Assembly: GCF_003236305.1 (NCBI RefSeq)
Contig: NZ_POTX01000040.1
Location: forward strand, 1 to 32,688
Source: Micromonospora endophytica
GTDB lineage: Bacteria > Actinomycetota > Actinomycetes > Mycobacteriales > Micromonosporaceae
Length of the DNA stretch: 32,688 nucleotides
Direction: 5' to 3'
Shown: positions 7,586 through 15,765 of the stretch, in pieces
Layout: every line of letters begins with the position of its first letter
Position numbering within the stretch: position 1 is the first letter of the stretch
Program-made: the position numbers and the translations under genes
The notes under the pieces: model-generated
What the model was told of the DNA's origin: nothing
Databases searched by the model: none
What the model saw: the letters and a program-made list of their open reading frames with translations, nothing else

Positions 7586-8176
7586 ATGGCGGAACTGCAT
7601 GGTCCACCAGGACCCGAAGAGAGTATGGCTGCCGAGCTGGACATCGCGGCAGCCGCCTTGCTGACCGTGTGGGACGGTGCCCGGGAGCGGACCGCGAACC
7701 GGGTCTCCACCGCCCAGCTTCGTGCCATCATGCTCGTCGAGCGGGAGGACGGCATCAACCTGCGCCGGTTGGCCGCCGGGTTGGACATGCTGCTCTCCTC
7801 GGCCAGCCGGTTGTGTGACCGGTTGGTCGCCGCCGGCATGCTGGAGCGGGAGCCTGGCCGGTCCGACCGGCGGGAGATCTCGCTGCACCTGACCCCCGAG
7901 GCGCGCCGGCTGCTGGCCGAGTTGCGCGAGGACCGTCGGCGGCACCTCGCGGAGATCCTGGCCGACATGACGCCCGAGGGGCGGCAGGCGCTGCTGCGCG
8001 GGCTGCGGGAGTTCGACGAGGCGGCTCGGGTACGGATCGTCCGGCCGTTGTCGCCGCTGGTGCCGGAGCCTGTGGAGGAGCCGGTCCGGCCGCAGGTGCC
8101 GGAGACCCGCACCGAGGGCGAACAGCCGCTACGTGGTTGGTCGGCGGGGGAGCCCACCGTCTTCCGGACCGCCTGA
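7586..8176 (+). CDS. MarR family transcriptional regulator
   Basis: A 196-residue winged-helix protein of the MarR type. Residues of about 46-110 hold the DNA-binding unit: STAQLRAIMLVEREDGINLR, LAAGLDMLLSSASRLCDRLV as the recognition helix, and MLEREPGRSDRREISLHLT as the wing. A dimerisation helix follows. The last 60 residues are Pro/Glu-rich and probably disordered, which makes it longer than a typical 140-160-residue MarR. ATG 7586 is preceded by a TACGCT hexamer at 7570-7575, so the transcript would have a leader of only a few bases; ATG 7625 is an alternative start. It lies between two phosphatase genes on the other strand and may control one of them. Ligand and targets are unknown. Confidence 0.85.
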   Translation: MAELHGPPGPEESMAAELDIAAAALLTVWDGARERTANRVSTAQLRAIMLVEREDGINLRRLAAGLDMLLSSASRLCDRLVAAGMLEREPGRSDRREISLHLTPEARRLLAELREDRRRHLAEILADMTPEGRQALLRGLREFDEAARVRIVRPLSPLVPEPVEEPVRPQVPETRTEGEQPLRGWSAGEPTVFRTA

Positions 8177-8194
8177 CAGCTCGCCGGTGATCGT

Positions 8195-8251
8195 TGTTAA
8201 CAGGGGACCCCTGCTATACACGAGGCGTTAACAGGGGGCCCCTCCTTGCAC
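8195..8251 (+). repeat. 57-bp GGGGCCCC repeat, copy A
   Basis: This copy starts with TGTTAACAGGGG and ends with CTCCTTGCAC. It is two related half-units 31 bp apart, each beginning GTTAAC and followed by a G-run/C-run palindrome. It closely matches copies at 15626-15682 (opposite strand) and 15709-15765. It occupies the gap between the MarR and phosphatase stops, and its last 24 bases are the final codons and stop of the phosphatase gene. Confidence 0.9.
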
Positions 8252-9928
8252 CTCAGCGGCGAGGGCCAGCATGGCGATGTCGTCGTGTCGATGTCCGGCA
8301 CACCACTCGTCCATCTGCCGGAGCACCCGGTCGACAAGTGCCGCCGGCGGCAGCCCGGCATGCGCGGCGAGCACCTGACGCAGGCGTCGCTCACCGAACA
8401 TCTCGGTGCCGTGCGGTCCACCCCGGGCCTCGGTGACACCGTCGCTGCGGGCGAAGAGCACGTCGTTGCCGGACAACCGCAGGCCCGCCTCGGCGAACCG
8501 GGCGGCGGGGAGCGCACCGACAGGCATTCCGCCCACCCGTACCGGTGCCACCGTGCCGTCGCCACGAAGCACGAGAGGAGCCGGATGCCCGCCGCCGGCG
8601 ATCTGGACCCGTAGCCCACCGTCCGGCTCGGGATGCGCCGTGCCCAGCAGCATGGTGGTGAACTGGCTCCGCCGGGTGGCGTCCGGCATGTCCAGCAGCG
8701 CCCGGTCGAGCAACCCCAGCAACTCCCGCGGGCGCTGCTCGACCAGCCGCAGGGTCTGCAACAACTGGCGGACCCGGCCGGTGAGCACTGCGGCACCCAC
8801 CCCCTTGCCGGCGACGTCGCCGACGGCGAAGAGCGCGCCGCCGGGGGTCGAGAGAACGTCGTAGAAGTCACCGCCGATGCGCAGGCCGTCACCGGCCGCG
8901 CGGTACCCACCGGCCACCGCCATCCCGGTGAGGCGGGGCAACCGTGGCGGTAGCAGGCTGCTCTGGAGTACCCGGGTCAGCTGGGCCTGCTCGTCATAGA
9001 GTTCGGCGAGGGCCAGTGCGGCACCGGCCCGGGCGGCGAACTCCCGCGCCAACTCGACGTCACGCGAGTCGAAGCCGGCGCGCGGGGCGCGCCGCAGCAG
9101 CACCAGGGCGCCGGCCACGCGCCCGGCACCGGACATCGGGCTGACCAGCAGCGTCGCGGTCGGGTCGAAGCCCGCCAGGACGACGGCCGCACCGTCGACC
9201 GGTGCGGCCGGTCCCGGCCCCGGGGGTGTGACCTCGCCGTCGAGTGCCTCGGCGAGCCCGGGTACGGCGGTGATGAGCGCCCATTCGGTGACCCCCTCCA
9301 CCGGCGTCGGCTGCTCGTCGGTGTGGCGCACCCAGTGCGGCCGATGGTCACCGGGGACCGCCGGCAGGTGCACGATCAGGGCCAGATCGGCGAGGTGCGG
9401 CACGGGCAGCGTCACGGCGGCGTGGAGCGCCTCGGCCCGGTGCAGCGCCAGCCCGAGCCGATGGCCGGCACGCGCCAGGAAGGCGGTACGCCGGCGCTCG
9501 GCCAGCAGCGCCTCGGCGCGGCCGTTTTCGTCGGTGACGTCGCGTACGTACCAGACGCAACCGCCACCGGAGAGCGCCCGGCGTACGCCGCGCAGCCGGC
9601 GGTGGTGGTGCTCGCCCTCGAAGCGGCCGGAACCGGCGGCGACCGCCGCCGCCAGGGCCGGCACCGGGCATCGCGCCAGGTCGGTGCCGGTGGTGAGTTC
9701 GGGGAGCAGTTCCGTGGCCGGTGTGTTGCGCAGCACGACCAGTCCGGCCTCGTCGGTGGTGAGTACCGCGTCGGCGAGCCCGTCGAGAAGTTCCCGCGCC
9801 AGGCTGGTGTCGAGGGGCGTGGAATCGGACGCCGTGGAGCCGGGTGGCGTGGCACGGGGCGACCGGGCAGGGCCGGTTTGCCCGCTGCCGGCGGTACCGG
9901 CGACCGCGCCCTTACCGATGATGGTCAC
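8228..9928 (-). CDS. PAS/GAF-containing SpoIIE-type phosphatase
   Basis: A multidomain signalling phosphatase of about 566 residues. A disordered N terminus leads to a PAS-like domain (about 45-145, ELLDGLADAVLTTDEAG), a GAF-like domain (about 165-315) and the linker YDEQAQLTRVLQSSLLPPRLP. A complete SpoIIE/PPM domain follows, with IGGDFYDV, VGDVAGKG, AGGGHPAPLVL, SDGVTEARGG and HDDIAML. The metal-binding residues are intact, unlike in the neighbouring phosphatase. It probably dephosphorylates an anti-anti-sigma factor or similar target. I use GTG 9928 (VTIIGKG). The frame continues to ATG 10057, but that segment is His/Arg-rich without a ribosome site. The final VQGGAPC and the stop codon are encoded by the 57-bp repeat. 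Confidence 0.88.
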   Translation of the reverse strand: MTIIGKGAVAGTAGSGQTGPARSPRATPPGSTASDSTPLDTSLARELLDGLADAVLTTDEAGLVVLRNTPATELLPELTTGTDLARCPVPALAAAVAAGSGRFEGEHHHRRLRGVRRALSGGGCVWYVRDVTDENGRAEALLAERRRTAFLARAGHRLGLALHRAEALHAAVTLPVPHLADLALIVHLPAVPGDHRPHWVRHTDEQPTPVEGVTEWALITAVPGLAEALDGEVTPPGPGPAAPVDGAAVVLAGFDPTATLLVSPMSGAGRVAGALVLLRRAPRAGFDSRDVELAREFAARAGAALALAELYDEQAQLTRVLQSSLLPPRLPRLTGMAVAGGYRAAGDGLRIGGDFYDVLSTPGGALFAVGDVAGKGVGAAVLTGRVRQLLQTLRLVEQRPRELLGLLDRALLDMPDATRRSQFTTMLLGTAHPEPDGGLRVQIAGGGHPAPLVLRGDGTVAPVRVGGMPVGALPAARFAEAGLRLSGNDVLFARSDGVTEARGGPHGTEMFGERRLRQVLAAHAGLPPAALVDRVLRQMDEWCAGHRHDDIAMLALAAEVQGGAPC

Positions 9929-10069
9929 CGGCGGTTGCCGTGCGCCCTGTGCTGTCGACCTGTGTGCATGCCGGTGGTGCACTCCTCGGGGTCGACTGAT
10001 GATTGCCTCGGGGCAAGAGTACCGAGGCGCTGCATGCCCGCCCAGCCGAGCCGGCATCGCGCGAGGGGG

Positions 10070-11302
10070 TCAGAGCCGGGCCAGCCAGCCTGCGGGACGG
10101 GCGATGATCCGGCGTACCACAGATCCGGCCGCGCCCACCGCGGCGGCGGTGGCACCGAGGGTGGCCGGCCGGACGGTGACCGGCGACCAGGCCGCCGTCA
10201 GCACCCGGCGGTCGATCTCGGCGAGCATCGGCGGTCGTAGCCACGGGATGAGCGGGGCGTAGCCACCACCCAGCACCACGGTGTCGAGGTCGAGGAGGTT
10301 GACCACGCTGGCCACGGTGATACCGAGTGCCGTGCCGGCTTCGTGCAGGGCGGCCAGCACGGCGGCCTGTCCGGCCTCGGCGAGTTCGGCCAGCCGGGTC
10401 GGTGCGGTGTCCGCCGGAAGGTCGGCACCGGCCAGCCCGGCTGCCGAGAGGATCGCCTCCTGCCCGGCGTAGCGTTCCAGGCAGCCCCGGCCACCGCAGC
10501 GGCAGGGCGGGCCGTCCGGCCGGACCGGGATGTGGCCGATCTCGCCGCTCCAGCCGCGACTGCCCCGGTAGAGCGTGCCGTCGAGCACGATTCCGGCGCC
10601 GATGCCCACCTCGCCGGAGATGTGCAGGAAATTGCCGGGCCCGGCTCCGGCGTGCAGTTCGGCGAGCGCGGCCAGGTTGGCCTCGTTCTCCACCACCAGC
10701 GCGGGGACGCCGTCGACCACCTCGGTCAGCGGTGGGTGGCCGGCCAGCAGTTCCGGCACCGGCACGTCCCGCCAGCCCAGGTTCGGCGCGAGTCGGACCT
10801 GACCGGCGGCGTCGACCAGGCCGGGCACACCGAGCGCGGCACCGGCCAGGGTGAGCCCCTCGGCCTCGGCGGCGGCGCGGGCACCCGCGGCGAGCCGGGC
10901 CAGCCGGCCGAGCGCGTCGGCCGCGCTGACCGGCCGCAGGTCGGCGCGGTGCACCACGTGATGTCGTACCTCACCGGCCAGGTCCACGACGCAGGCGGCC
11001 AGGTAGTCGACGTTGATCTCCATGCCGAGTCCGGCCGGACCGTCACCGGCGAGCACCAGGCCCCGGGCCGGCCGGCCCGCACCGGCGCGGGGGGTCGGCT
11101 CGGCCTCGGTGACCAGCCGGCCCGCGACGAGATCCTCCACCACGGCCGAGACCGTGGCCCGGGTCAGGCCGGTCTCGGCGGCCAGCGCGGCCCGCGACGG
11201 CGGGCGTGGCGCGGTGGCGATCCGGCCGAGCACGAGGGCGAGGTTCAGCTCACGCAGGCTGCCCTGGCGCATCGCACCGGCCGGGGTTGCGGGTGCGGTC
11301 AC
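10070..11302 (-). CDS. xylR: ROK family transcriptional repressor (XylR-like)
   Basis: About 410 residues. An N-terminal winged helix (MRQGSLRELNLALVLGRI, then RAALAAETGLTRATVSAVVEDL) is joined to a ROK sugar-kinase-like domain. The zinc-binding signature CRCGGRGCLERYAG is present, as is an ATP-site-like LDTVVLGGGYAPLIP. It is divergent from xylA, so it is probably the xylose-responsive repressor of the xylAB operon; this rests on position and family. Start choice is open: GTG 11302, ATG 11272 and ATG 11329 are all in frame and none has a good ribosome site. An ATG at 11329 would place the whole xylA -35 region inside the gene, so I favour 11302 or 11272. Confidence 0.85.
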   Translation of the reverse strand: MTAPATPAGAMRQGSLRELNLALVLGRIATAPRPPSRAALAAETGLTRATVSAVVEDLVAGRLVTEAEPTPRAGAGRPARGLVLAGDGPAGLGMEINVDYLAACVVDLAGEVRHHVVHRADLRPVSAADALGRLARLAAGARAAAEAEGLTLAGAALGVPGLVDAAGQVRLAPNLGWRDVPVPELLAGHPPLTEVVDGVPALVVENEANLAALAELHAGAGPGNFLHISGEVGIGAGIVLDGTLYRGSRGWSGEIGHIPVRPDGPPCRCGGRGCLERYAGQEAILSAAGLAGADLPADTAPTRLAELAEAGQAAVLAALHEAGTALGITVASVVNLLDLDTVVLGGGYAPLIPWLRPPMLAEIDRRVLTAAWSPVTVRPATLGATAAAVGAAGSVVRRIIARPAGWLARL

Positions 11303-11305
11303 CCC

Positions 11306-11334
11306 TTGACACTGCCACATCGTGGCCATTTAAT
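11306..11334 (+). promoter_or_regulatory. Predicted vegetative promoter of xylAB
   Basis: A perfect -35 hexamer TTGACA (11306-11311), a 17-bp spacer, and TTTAAT (11329-11334), which matches five of six positions of the consensus -10. Transcription would start near 11341, about 38 bases before xylA. This is the clearest housekeeping-type promoter in the window. Confidence 0.8.
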
Positions 11335-11352
11335 TCAACCACTGAACAAATA
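11329..11352. promoter_or_regulatory. Operator-like palindrome overlapping xylA -10
   Basis: TTCA and TGAA (11334-11337 and 11343-11346) flank ACCAC, with AT-rich outer arms TTTAA and CAAAT. The site covers the -10 element and the predicted start of transcription, as expected for a repressor operator. The adjacent ROK repressor is the likely binder. The pairing outside the core is imperfect. Confidence 0.6.
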
Positions 11353-11378
11353 GCGGACGACACCACCGGAGGTCTGCA

Positions 11379-12566
11379 ATGTCACCCCGTCCCACCCCCG
11401 CCGACAAGTTCTCCTTCGGGCTCTGGACGGTCGGCTGGCAGGGCCGAGACCCGTTCGGTCACGCCAGCCGCCCGGCACTGGACCCGGTGGAGTCGGTGCA
11501 CCGGCTCGCTGAGCTGGGCGCGTACGGCGTCACCTTCCACGACGACGACCTGATTCCGTTCGGCGCCGACGCCGCCGCCCGCGACGCCCAGATCGCCCGG
11601 TTCCGCAAGGCCCTCGACGAGACCGGCCTGGTGGTGCCGATGGTCACCACCGACCTCTTCCAGCAGCCGGTCTTCAAGGACGGCGGCTTCACCAGCAACG
11701 ACCGCGACGTGCGGCGGTACGCGCTGCGCAAGGTGCTGCGCAACATCGACCTCGCCGCCGAGTTGGGCGCCAAGACCTTCGTCATGTGGGGCGGCCGGGA
11801 AGGCAGCGAGTACGACCTGGCCAAGGACGTGCAGGCCGCGCTGGAGCGGTACCGCGAGGCGGTGGACCTGCTCTGCCAGTACGTCATCGACCGTGGCTAC
11901 GACCTGCGCTTCGCGCTGGAGCCCAAGCCCAACGAGCCGCGCGGCGACATCCTGCTGCCCACCGTCGGCCACGCCCTGGCGTTCATCTCCACCCTCGCCC
12001 ACCCCGAGCGGGTCGGCGTCAACCCCGAGGTCGGCCACGAGCAGATGGCCGGGCTGAACTTCGCCCACGGCATCGCCCAGGCGCTCTGGCAGGGCAAACT
12101 GTTCCACATCGACCTCAACGGCCAGCGTGGCGTCAAGTACGACCAGGATCTGGTCTTCGGCCACGGTGACCTGATGAACGCCTTCGCCCTGGTGGACCTG
12201 CTGGAGCACGGCGCACCCGGTGGCGGCCCGGCGTACGAGGGGCCCCGGCACTTCGACTACAAGCCGTCCCGCACCGAGGACATCGACGGCGTGTGGGTCT
12301 CGGCGGCCGCGAACATGCGCACCTACCTGCTGCTCAAGGAGCGCGCCGCGGCGTTCCGGGCCGACCCGGAGGTGGCCGAGGCGCTGGCCGCGAGCAAGGT
12401 CGGCGAACTGGGCGCACCGACCCTCGGCGACGGCGAGGGCTACGCCGAACTGCTCGCCGACACCGCCGCCTTCGAGGAGTACGACGTCGACGCCGCCGGT
12501 GCCAAGGGTTTCGGTTTCGTCCGGCTCAACCAGCTCGCCGTCGAGCACCTGCTCGGCGCCCGCTGA
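11379..12566 (+). CDS. xylA: Xylose isomerase
   Basis: Converts D-xylose to D-xylulose in the cytoplasm; actinobacterial enzymes also isomerise glucose. The 395-residue length is right for the class I (Streptomyces-type) enzyme. Visible landmarks are the N-terminal [21 protein letters not shown], the catalytic-histidine region [13 protein letters not shown], the metal-ligand segments [12 protein letters not shown] and [16 protein letters not shown], and [20 protein letters not shown]. The ATG has GGAGG (11368-11372) six bases upstream. It forms an operon with xylB ten bases downstream. The promoter and operator-like site just upstream, with the divergent ROK gene, suggest induction by xylose. 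Confidence 0.97.
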   Translation: MSPRPTPADKFSFGLWTVGWQGRDPFGHASRPALDPVESVHRLAELGAYGVTFHDDDLIPFGADAAARDAQIARFRKALDETGLVVPMVTTDLFQQPVFKDGGFTSNDRDVRRYALRKVLRNIDLAAELGAKTFVMWGGREGSEYDLAKDVQAALERYREAVDLLCQYVIDRGYDLRFALEPKPNEPRGDILLPTVGHALAFISTLAHPERVGVNPEVGHEQMAGLNFAHGIAQALWQGKLFHIDLNGQRGVKYDQDLVFGHGDLMNAFALVDLLEHGAPGGGPAYEGPRHFDYKPSRTEDIDGVWVSAAANMRTYLLLKERAAAFRADPEVAEALAASKVGELGAPTLGDGEGYAELLADTAAFEEYDVDAAGAKGFGFVRLNQLAVEHLLGAR

Positions 12567-12576
12567 GGCGGTCGGC

Positions 12577-14067
12577 ATGCCGCTCGTCGCCGGGGTGGAC
12601 TCCTCCACCCAGTCCTGCAAGGTGGTCGTCCGGGACGCGGAGACCGGAGCCCTGGTGCGACAGGGCCGGGCGCCGCACCCGGACGGCACCGAGGTCGACC
12701 CGGCCGCCTGGTGGTCCGCCCTCCAGACGGCGATCGGCGCCGCCGGCGGGCTGGCCGACGTCGCCGCGGTCTCCGTCGCCGGCCAGCAGCACGGCATGGT
12801 CTGTCTGGACGAGGCGGGACAGGTGGTCCGCCCGGCCCTGCTCTGGAACGACACTCGATCCGCCGGTGCCGCCGCCGAGCTGGTGGAGGAGGCCGGCGGT
12901 GCACAGTTCTGGGCCGACGCGGTGGGCAGCGTGCCGGTGGCCAGCTTCACCGTGACCAAGCTGCGCTGGCTGGCCCGGAACGAACCGGCGAACGCCGACC
13001 GGGTGGCCGCCGTCTGCCTGCCCCACGACTGGCTCACCTGGCGGCTGGCCGGTGCGCCCGGACTGGACGCGCTGCGTACCGACCGCAGCGACGCCAGTGG
13101 CACCGGCTACTGGTCACCGGCCACCGGCGAGTACCGCCTCGACCTGCTGGAGCGGGCCTTCGGCCGAGCGGTGCGGGTGCCGACGGTGCTGGGCGCGACC
13201 GACGTCGCCGGCCATCTCGATCCGGCGGCGCTGTCCGGCCCCGGCGCAGCGGCGCTGTCCGGTACGGCGGCTGCTGCGGGTGTCGGCGGGGTACCGGGCG
13301 GTGCCGGCGCGGCGCTGCTCGGTCCCGGTGCCGGTGACAACGCCGCTGCCGGTTTCGGAGTCGGCGCGCGTCCCGGCGACGTGGTGGTCTCCATCGGCAC
13401 CTCCGGCACCGTGTTCAGCGTCGCGGACACACCGGCGGCCGACCCGAGCGGCATCGTCGCCGGCTTCGCCGACGTGACCGGCCGGTTCCTGCCGCTGGTC
13501 TGCACGCTCAACGCGGCCCGGGTGCTCGACGCCGCCGCCGCGATGCTGGGCGTCGGGCTGGACAAGCTGGCCGACCTCGCGCTCTCCGCACCCGCCGGGG
13601 CGGACGGGCTGGTCCTGGTGCCGTACCTGGAGGGGGAGCGCACCCCGAACCGGCCGGACGCCACCGGGGCGGTGCACGGGCTGACCCTGCGTACCTCGAC
13701 TCCGGCGCACCTCGCCCGGGCGGCGGTGGAGGGCATGCTCTGTGCCCTCGCCGACGGGCTCGACGCGCTGGCCGCCCACGGTGCGGTGGTACGCCGGGTG
13801 ATCCTGGTCGGCGGCGGGGCCCGCTCCGCCGCCGTACGCCGGATCGCGGCGCAGGTCTTCGGCTGCCCGGTGGTCGTTCCGCCGCCCGGCGAGTACGTCG
13901 CCGACGGCGCCGCCCGCCAGGCCGCCTGGCTCGCCCTCGGCGGGGCCGAGCCGCCGTCCTGGACCCCGTCCGGCACCGAGGAGTACGCCGCCGAACCGGT
14001 CCCCGCCATCCGGGAGCGCTACGCCCAGGCCCGGGAACTCCACCTCAACCGGTTGCCCCAGGGCTGA
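12577..14067 (+). CDS. xylB: Xylulokinase
   Basis: Phosphorylates D-xylulose to xylulose 5-phosphate, feeding the pentose phosphate pathway. The 496-residue FGGY-family kinase shows [15 protein letters not shown] at the N terminus, [51 protein letters not shown] and the adenosine motif [20 protein letters not shown]. The start is ATG 12577, ten bases after the xylA stop; the same frame is open far upstream, but that is a shadow of xylA. A Gly/Ala-rich insertion at about residues 220-250 is a small oddity. A long inverted repeat follows the gene. Confidence 0.95.
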   Translation: MPLVAGVDSSTQSCKVVVRDAETGALVRQGRAPHPDGTEVDPAAWWSALQTAIGAAGGLADVAAVSVAGQQHGMVCLDEAGQVVRPALLWNDTRSAGAAAELVEEAGGAQFWADAVGSVPVASFTVTKLRWLARNEPANADRVAAVCLPHDWLTWRLAGAPGLDALRTDRSDASGTGYWSPATGEYRLDLLERAFGRAVRVPTVLGATDVAGHLDPAALSGPGAAALSGTAAAAGVGGVPGGAGAALLGPGAGDNAAAGFGVGARPGDVVVSIGTSGTVFSVADTPAADPSGIVAGFADVTGRFLPLVCTLNAARVLDAAAAMLGVGLDKLADLALSAPAGADGLVLVPYLEGERTPNRPDATGAVHGLTLRTSTPAHLARAAVEGMLCALADGLDALAAHGAVVRRVILVGGGARSAAVRRIAAQVFGCPVVVPPPGEYVADGAARQAAWLALGGAEPPSWTPSGTEEYAAEPVPAIRERYAQARELHLNRLPQG

Positions 14068-14073
14068 CCACGC

Positions 14074-14131
14074 TCGCCGGGCGGATCGAGTGGTCACGTC
14101 GTCGCCGCGTGCCACTCGATCCGCCGGGCGA
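14074..14131. terminator. 20-bp inverted repeat after xylB
   Basis: Arms 14074-14093 and 14112-14131 match at 19 of 20 positions around an 18-base loop, in which CACG and CGTG can pair further. It starts seven bases after the xylB stop. There is no T run, so it would be a GC-rich terminator or mRNA-stabilising stem. No gene is visible between it and the MFS gene. Confidence 0.65.
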
Positions 14132-14206
14132 ACCCGCACACCCCTCGGCCGGCGTACCCCAAGCCCCGGTGACCGGCGCGGCGGGCGGCCCTGATTGGCT
14201 GCCCGC

Positions 14207-15649
14207 ATGAGCTTGACCACGGGCAGGTCCGCGCGGGCGTGGGGTGGCGGCGCGGCGCACCGGCTCTACAGCGTCGTGGTGTTCGTGTTGCTCGCCTCGC
14301 TGGACAACGTGGCGATCGGCCTGGTGCCGCCGCTGTACGGCGCGATAGCGGAGTCCTTCGCTGTGCCGCAGCGCCTGCTCGGGCTGGTCACCGCAGTCAG
14401 TTTCCTGGTCAGTGCGGTGGCCGCGGTCGGTTGGGCGTACTTCGGTGACCGCACCAACCGCAAGCCCCTGCTCATGATCGGCACGTTGCTCTGGGCGGCC
14501 GGCACCGGCGGCAGCGGGCTGGCCGGCAACTACCCGACCTTCCTGGCCGCCCAACTGCTGGCGGCGATCGGGCTCGGCGCGGTGGGCTCGGTCGGTTTCT
14601 CCGTGGTCACCGACCTGATCTCACCTCGGCGGCGCGGGCTGGTGATGAGCTTCTGGGGGCTCTCCCAGGGCGCCGGCACCCTGGCCGGCACCCTGGTCGG
14701 CGGCCTGCTCGGGGCGGTCGACTGGCGTCGGCCGTTCCTGCTGCTCACCGTCGTCGGCCTGGCCGCCACGGCGGCGTACCTGTTCACGTACGACATCCGG
14801 CGCGGCCAGAGCGAACCGCAACTGGCCGGCGCGCTGGCCAGCGGCGCGGAGTACGACTACCGGATCAACCGTGGCGACCTGCCGGTCATCCTGCGCCGCC
14901 GGACCAACCGCTGGCTGATCCTGCAGGGCCTCACCGCGCAGGCCGCCTTCGGTTCGCTGGTCTGGCTGCCGGTGCTCTTCGCCGAACGGGCCCGGGACCA
15001 GGGCTACTCGTCGGCCACCGCGATCGTGGTGGGCAGCGTCTTCGCCACCCTGTTCCAGCTCGGCGGGGTGCTCTCCATCGTCGGTGGACTGATCGGCGAC
15101 GCGCTGCAACGGCGTACGCCCTCGGGCCGGGCCCTGGTCGCGGCGGTCGGCGTGCTCGCCGCGCTCCCGTTCTACCTGGTGCTCTTCTTCGTGCCGATCC
15201 GCATCGACGTGCCCGACGGCGCCGGCGGTGGTGCGGTGATACGGGCCGTGCTCGGCAGCGTCGTCACCGAGCCGACCGTCGGGCTGAGCCTGCTCACCGC
15301 GCTTGTCGCGCTGGCCCTGACCTCGGCGAACTCGCCGAACTGGTTCGCGTTGATCGCCGACGCGAACCCGCCGGAGCACCGGGGCACGGTCTACAGCCTC
15401 GGCAACCTGGTCAACGGGGTGGGCCGGGCGGCCGGCAACGGCCTGGTCGGGGTGGCCTTCCATGCCCTGCGGGTGGCCTTCCCGCCACCGCTGAACTACG
15501 CCGTCGGGCTGGCGGCCTTCCAGCTCTTCTTCATCCCCACCGGCATCATGTACTGGCTCGCCGCCCGCACCTCACCCAAGGACATCACCGACGTCCAGCA
15601 CCTCCTCGCCTCCCGCGCCCACCGCGTGCAAGGAAGGGCCCCCTATTAA
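14207..15649 (+). CDS. MFS transporter
   Basis: A 480-residue membrane protein with about 12 hydrophobic segments. It begins with YSVVVFVLLASLDNVAIGLV; the motif between helices 2 and 3 is YFGDRTNRKPLL, typical of the major facilitator superfamily, and TDLISPRRRGLVMSFWGLSQ lies in the first half. The second half has DANPPEHRGTVYSLGNLVNG. The substrate cannot be read. Its place after xylAB might suggest sugar uptake, but the long inverted repeat between them argues for a separate transcript. I use ATG 14207 (MSLTTG); a TTG at 14195 is in frame, and neither has a strong ribosome site. The last eight codons, VQGRAPY and stop, are supplied by the 57-bp repeat. Confidence 0.88.
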   Translation: MSLTTGRSARAWGGGAAHRLYSVVVFVLLASLDNVAIGLVPPLYGAIAESFAVPQRLLGLVTAVSFLVSAVAAVGWAYFGDRTNRKPLLMIGTLLWAAGTGGSGLAGNYPTFLAAQLLAAIGLGAVGSVGFSVVTDLISPRRRGLVMSFWGLSQGAGTLAGTLVGGLLGAVDWRRPFLLLTVVGLAATAAYLFTYDIRRGQSEPQLAGALASGAEYDYRINRGDLPVILRRRTNRWLILQGLTAQAAFGSLVWLPVLFAERARDQGYSSATAIVVGSVFATLFQLGGVLSIVGGLIGDALQRRTPSGRALVAAVGVLAALPFYLVLFFVPIRIDVPDGAGGGAVIRAVLGSVVTEPTVGLSLLTALVALALTSANSPNWFALIADANPPEHRGTVYSLGNLVNGVGRAAGNGLVGVAFHALRVAFPPPLNYAVGLAAFQLFFIPTGIMYWLAARTSPKDITDVQHLLASRAHRVQGRAPY

Positions 15650-15682
15650 CGCCTGGTGTATAGCAGGGGCCCCCTATTAACA
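15626..15682 (-). repeat. 57-bp GGGGCCCC repeat, copy B1
   Basis: The reverse complement begins TGTTAATAGGGG and ends TCCTTGCAC, aligning along its whole length with copy A at 8195-8251. The first 24 bases, read on the plus strand, are the final codons and stop of the MFS gene. Confidence 0.9.
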
Positions 15683-15708
15683 CGCCGGCACGTCGAACCC
15701 GGCGCGCT

Positions 15709-15765
15709 TGTTAATAGGGGGCCCTTCCTATACCTGAGGCGTTAACAGGGGGCCCCTCCTTACAC
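15709..15765 (+). repeat. 57-bp GGGGCCCC repeat, copy B2
   Basis: It is oriented opposite to B1 and 26 bp from it, so the two form an inverted pair at the convergent ends of the MFS and GH13 genes. The spacer itself has CGCCGG and CCGGCG arms. The last Val codon and the stop of the GH13 gene lie inside this copy. As a pair they should act as a strong bidirectional terminator. Confidence 0.9.

Noticed and set aside
12220..12576. N-terminal extension of xylulokinase
   Set aside because: The frame is open through xylA, but the family similarity starts at ATG 12577 and the extension is a shadow of xylA.
11382..13103. 573-residue open frame on the minus strand across xylA and xylB
   Set aside because: It is a shadow of two unmistakable plus-strand genes, with no family similarity; long antisense frames are expected at this GC content.
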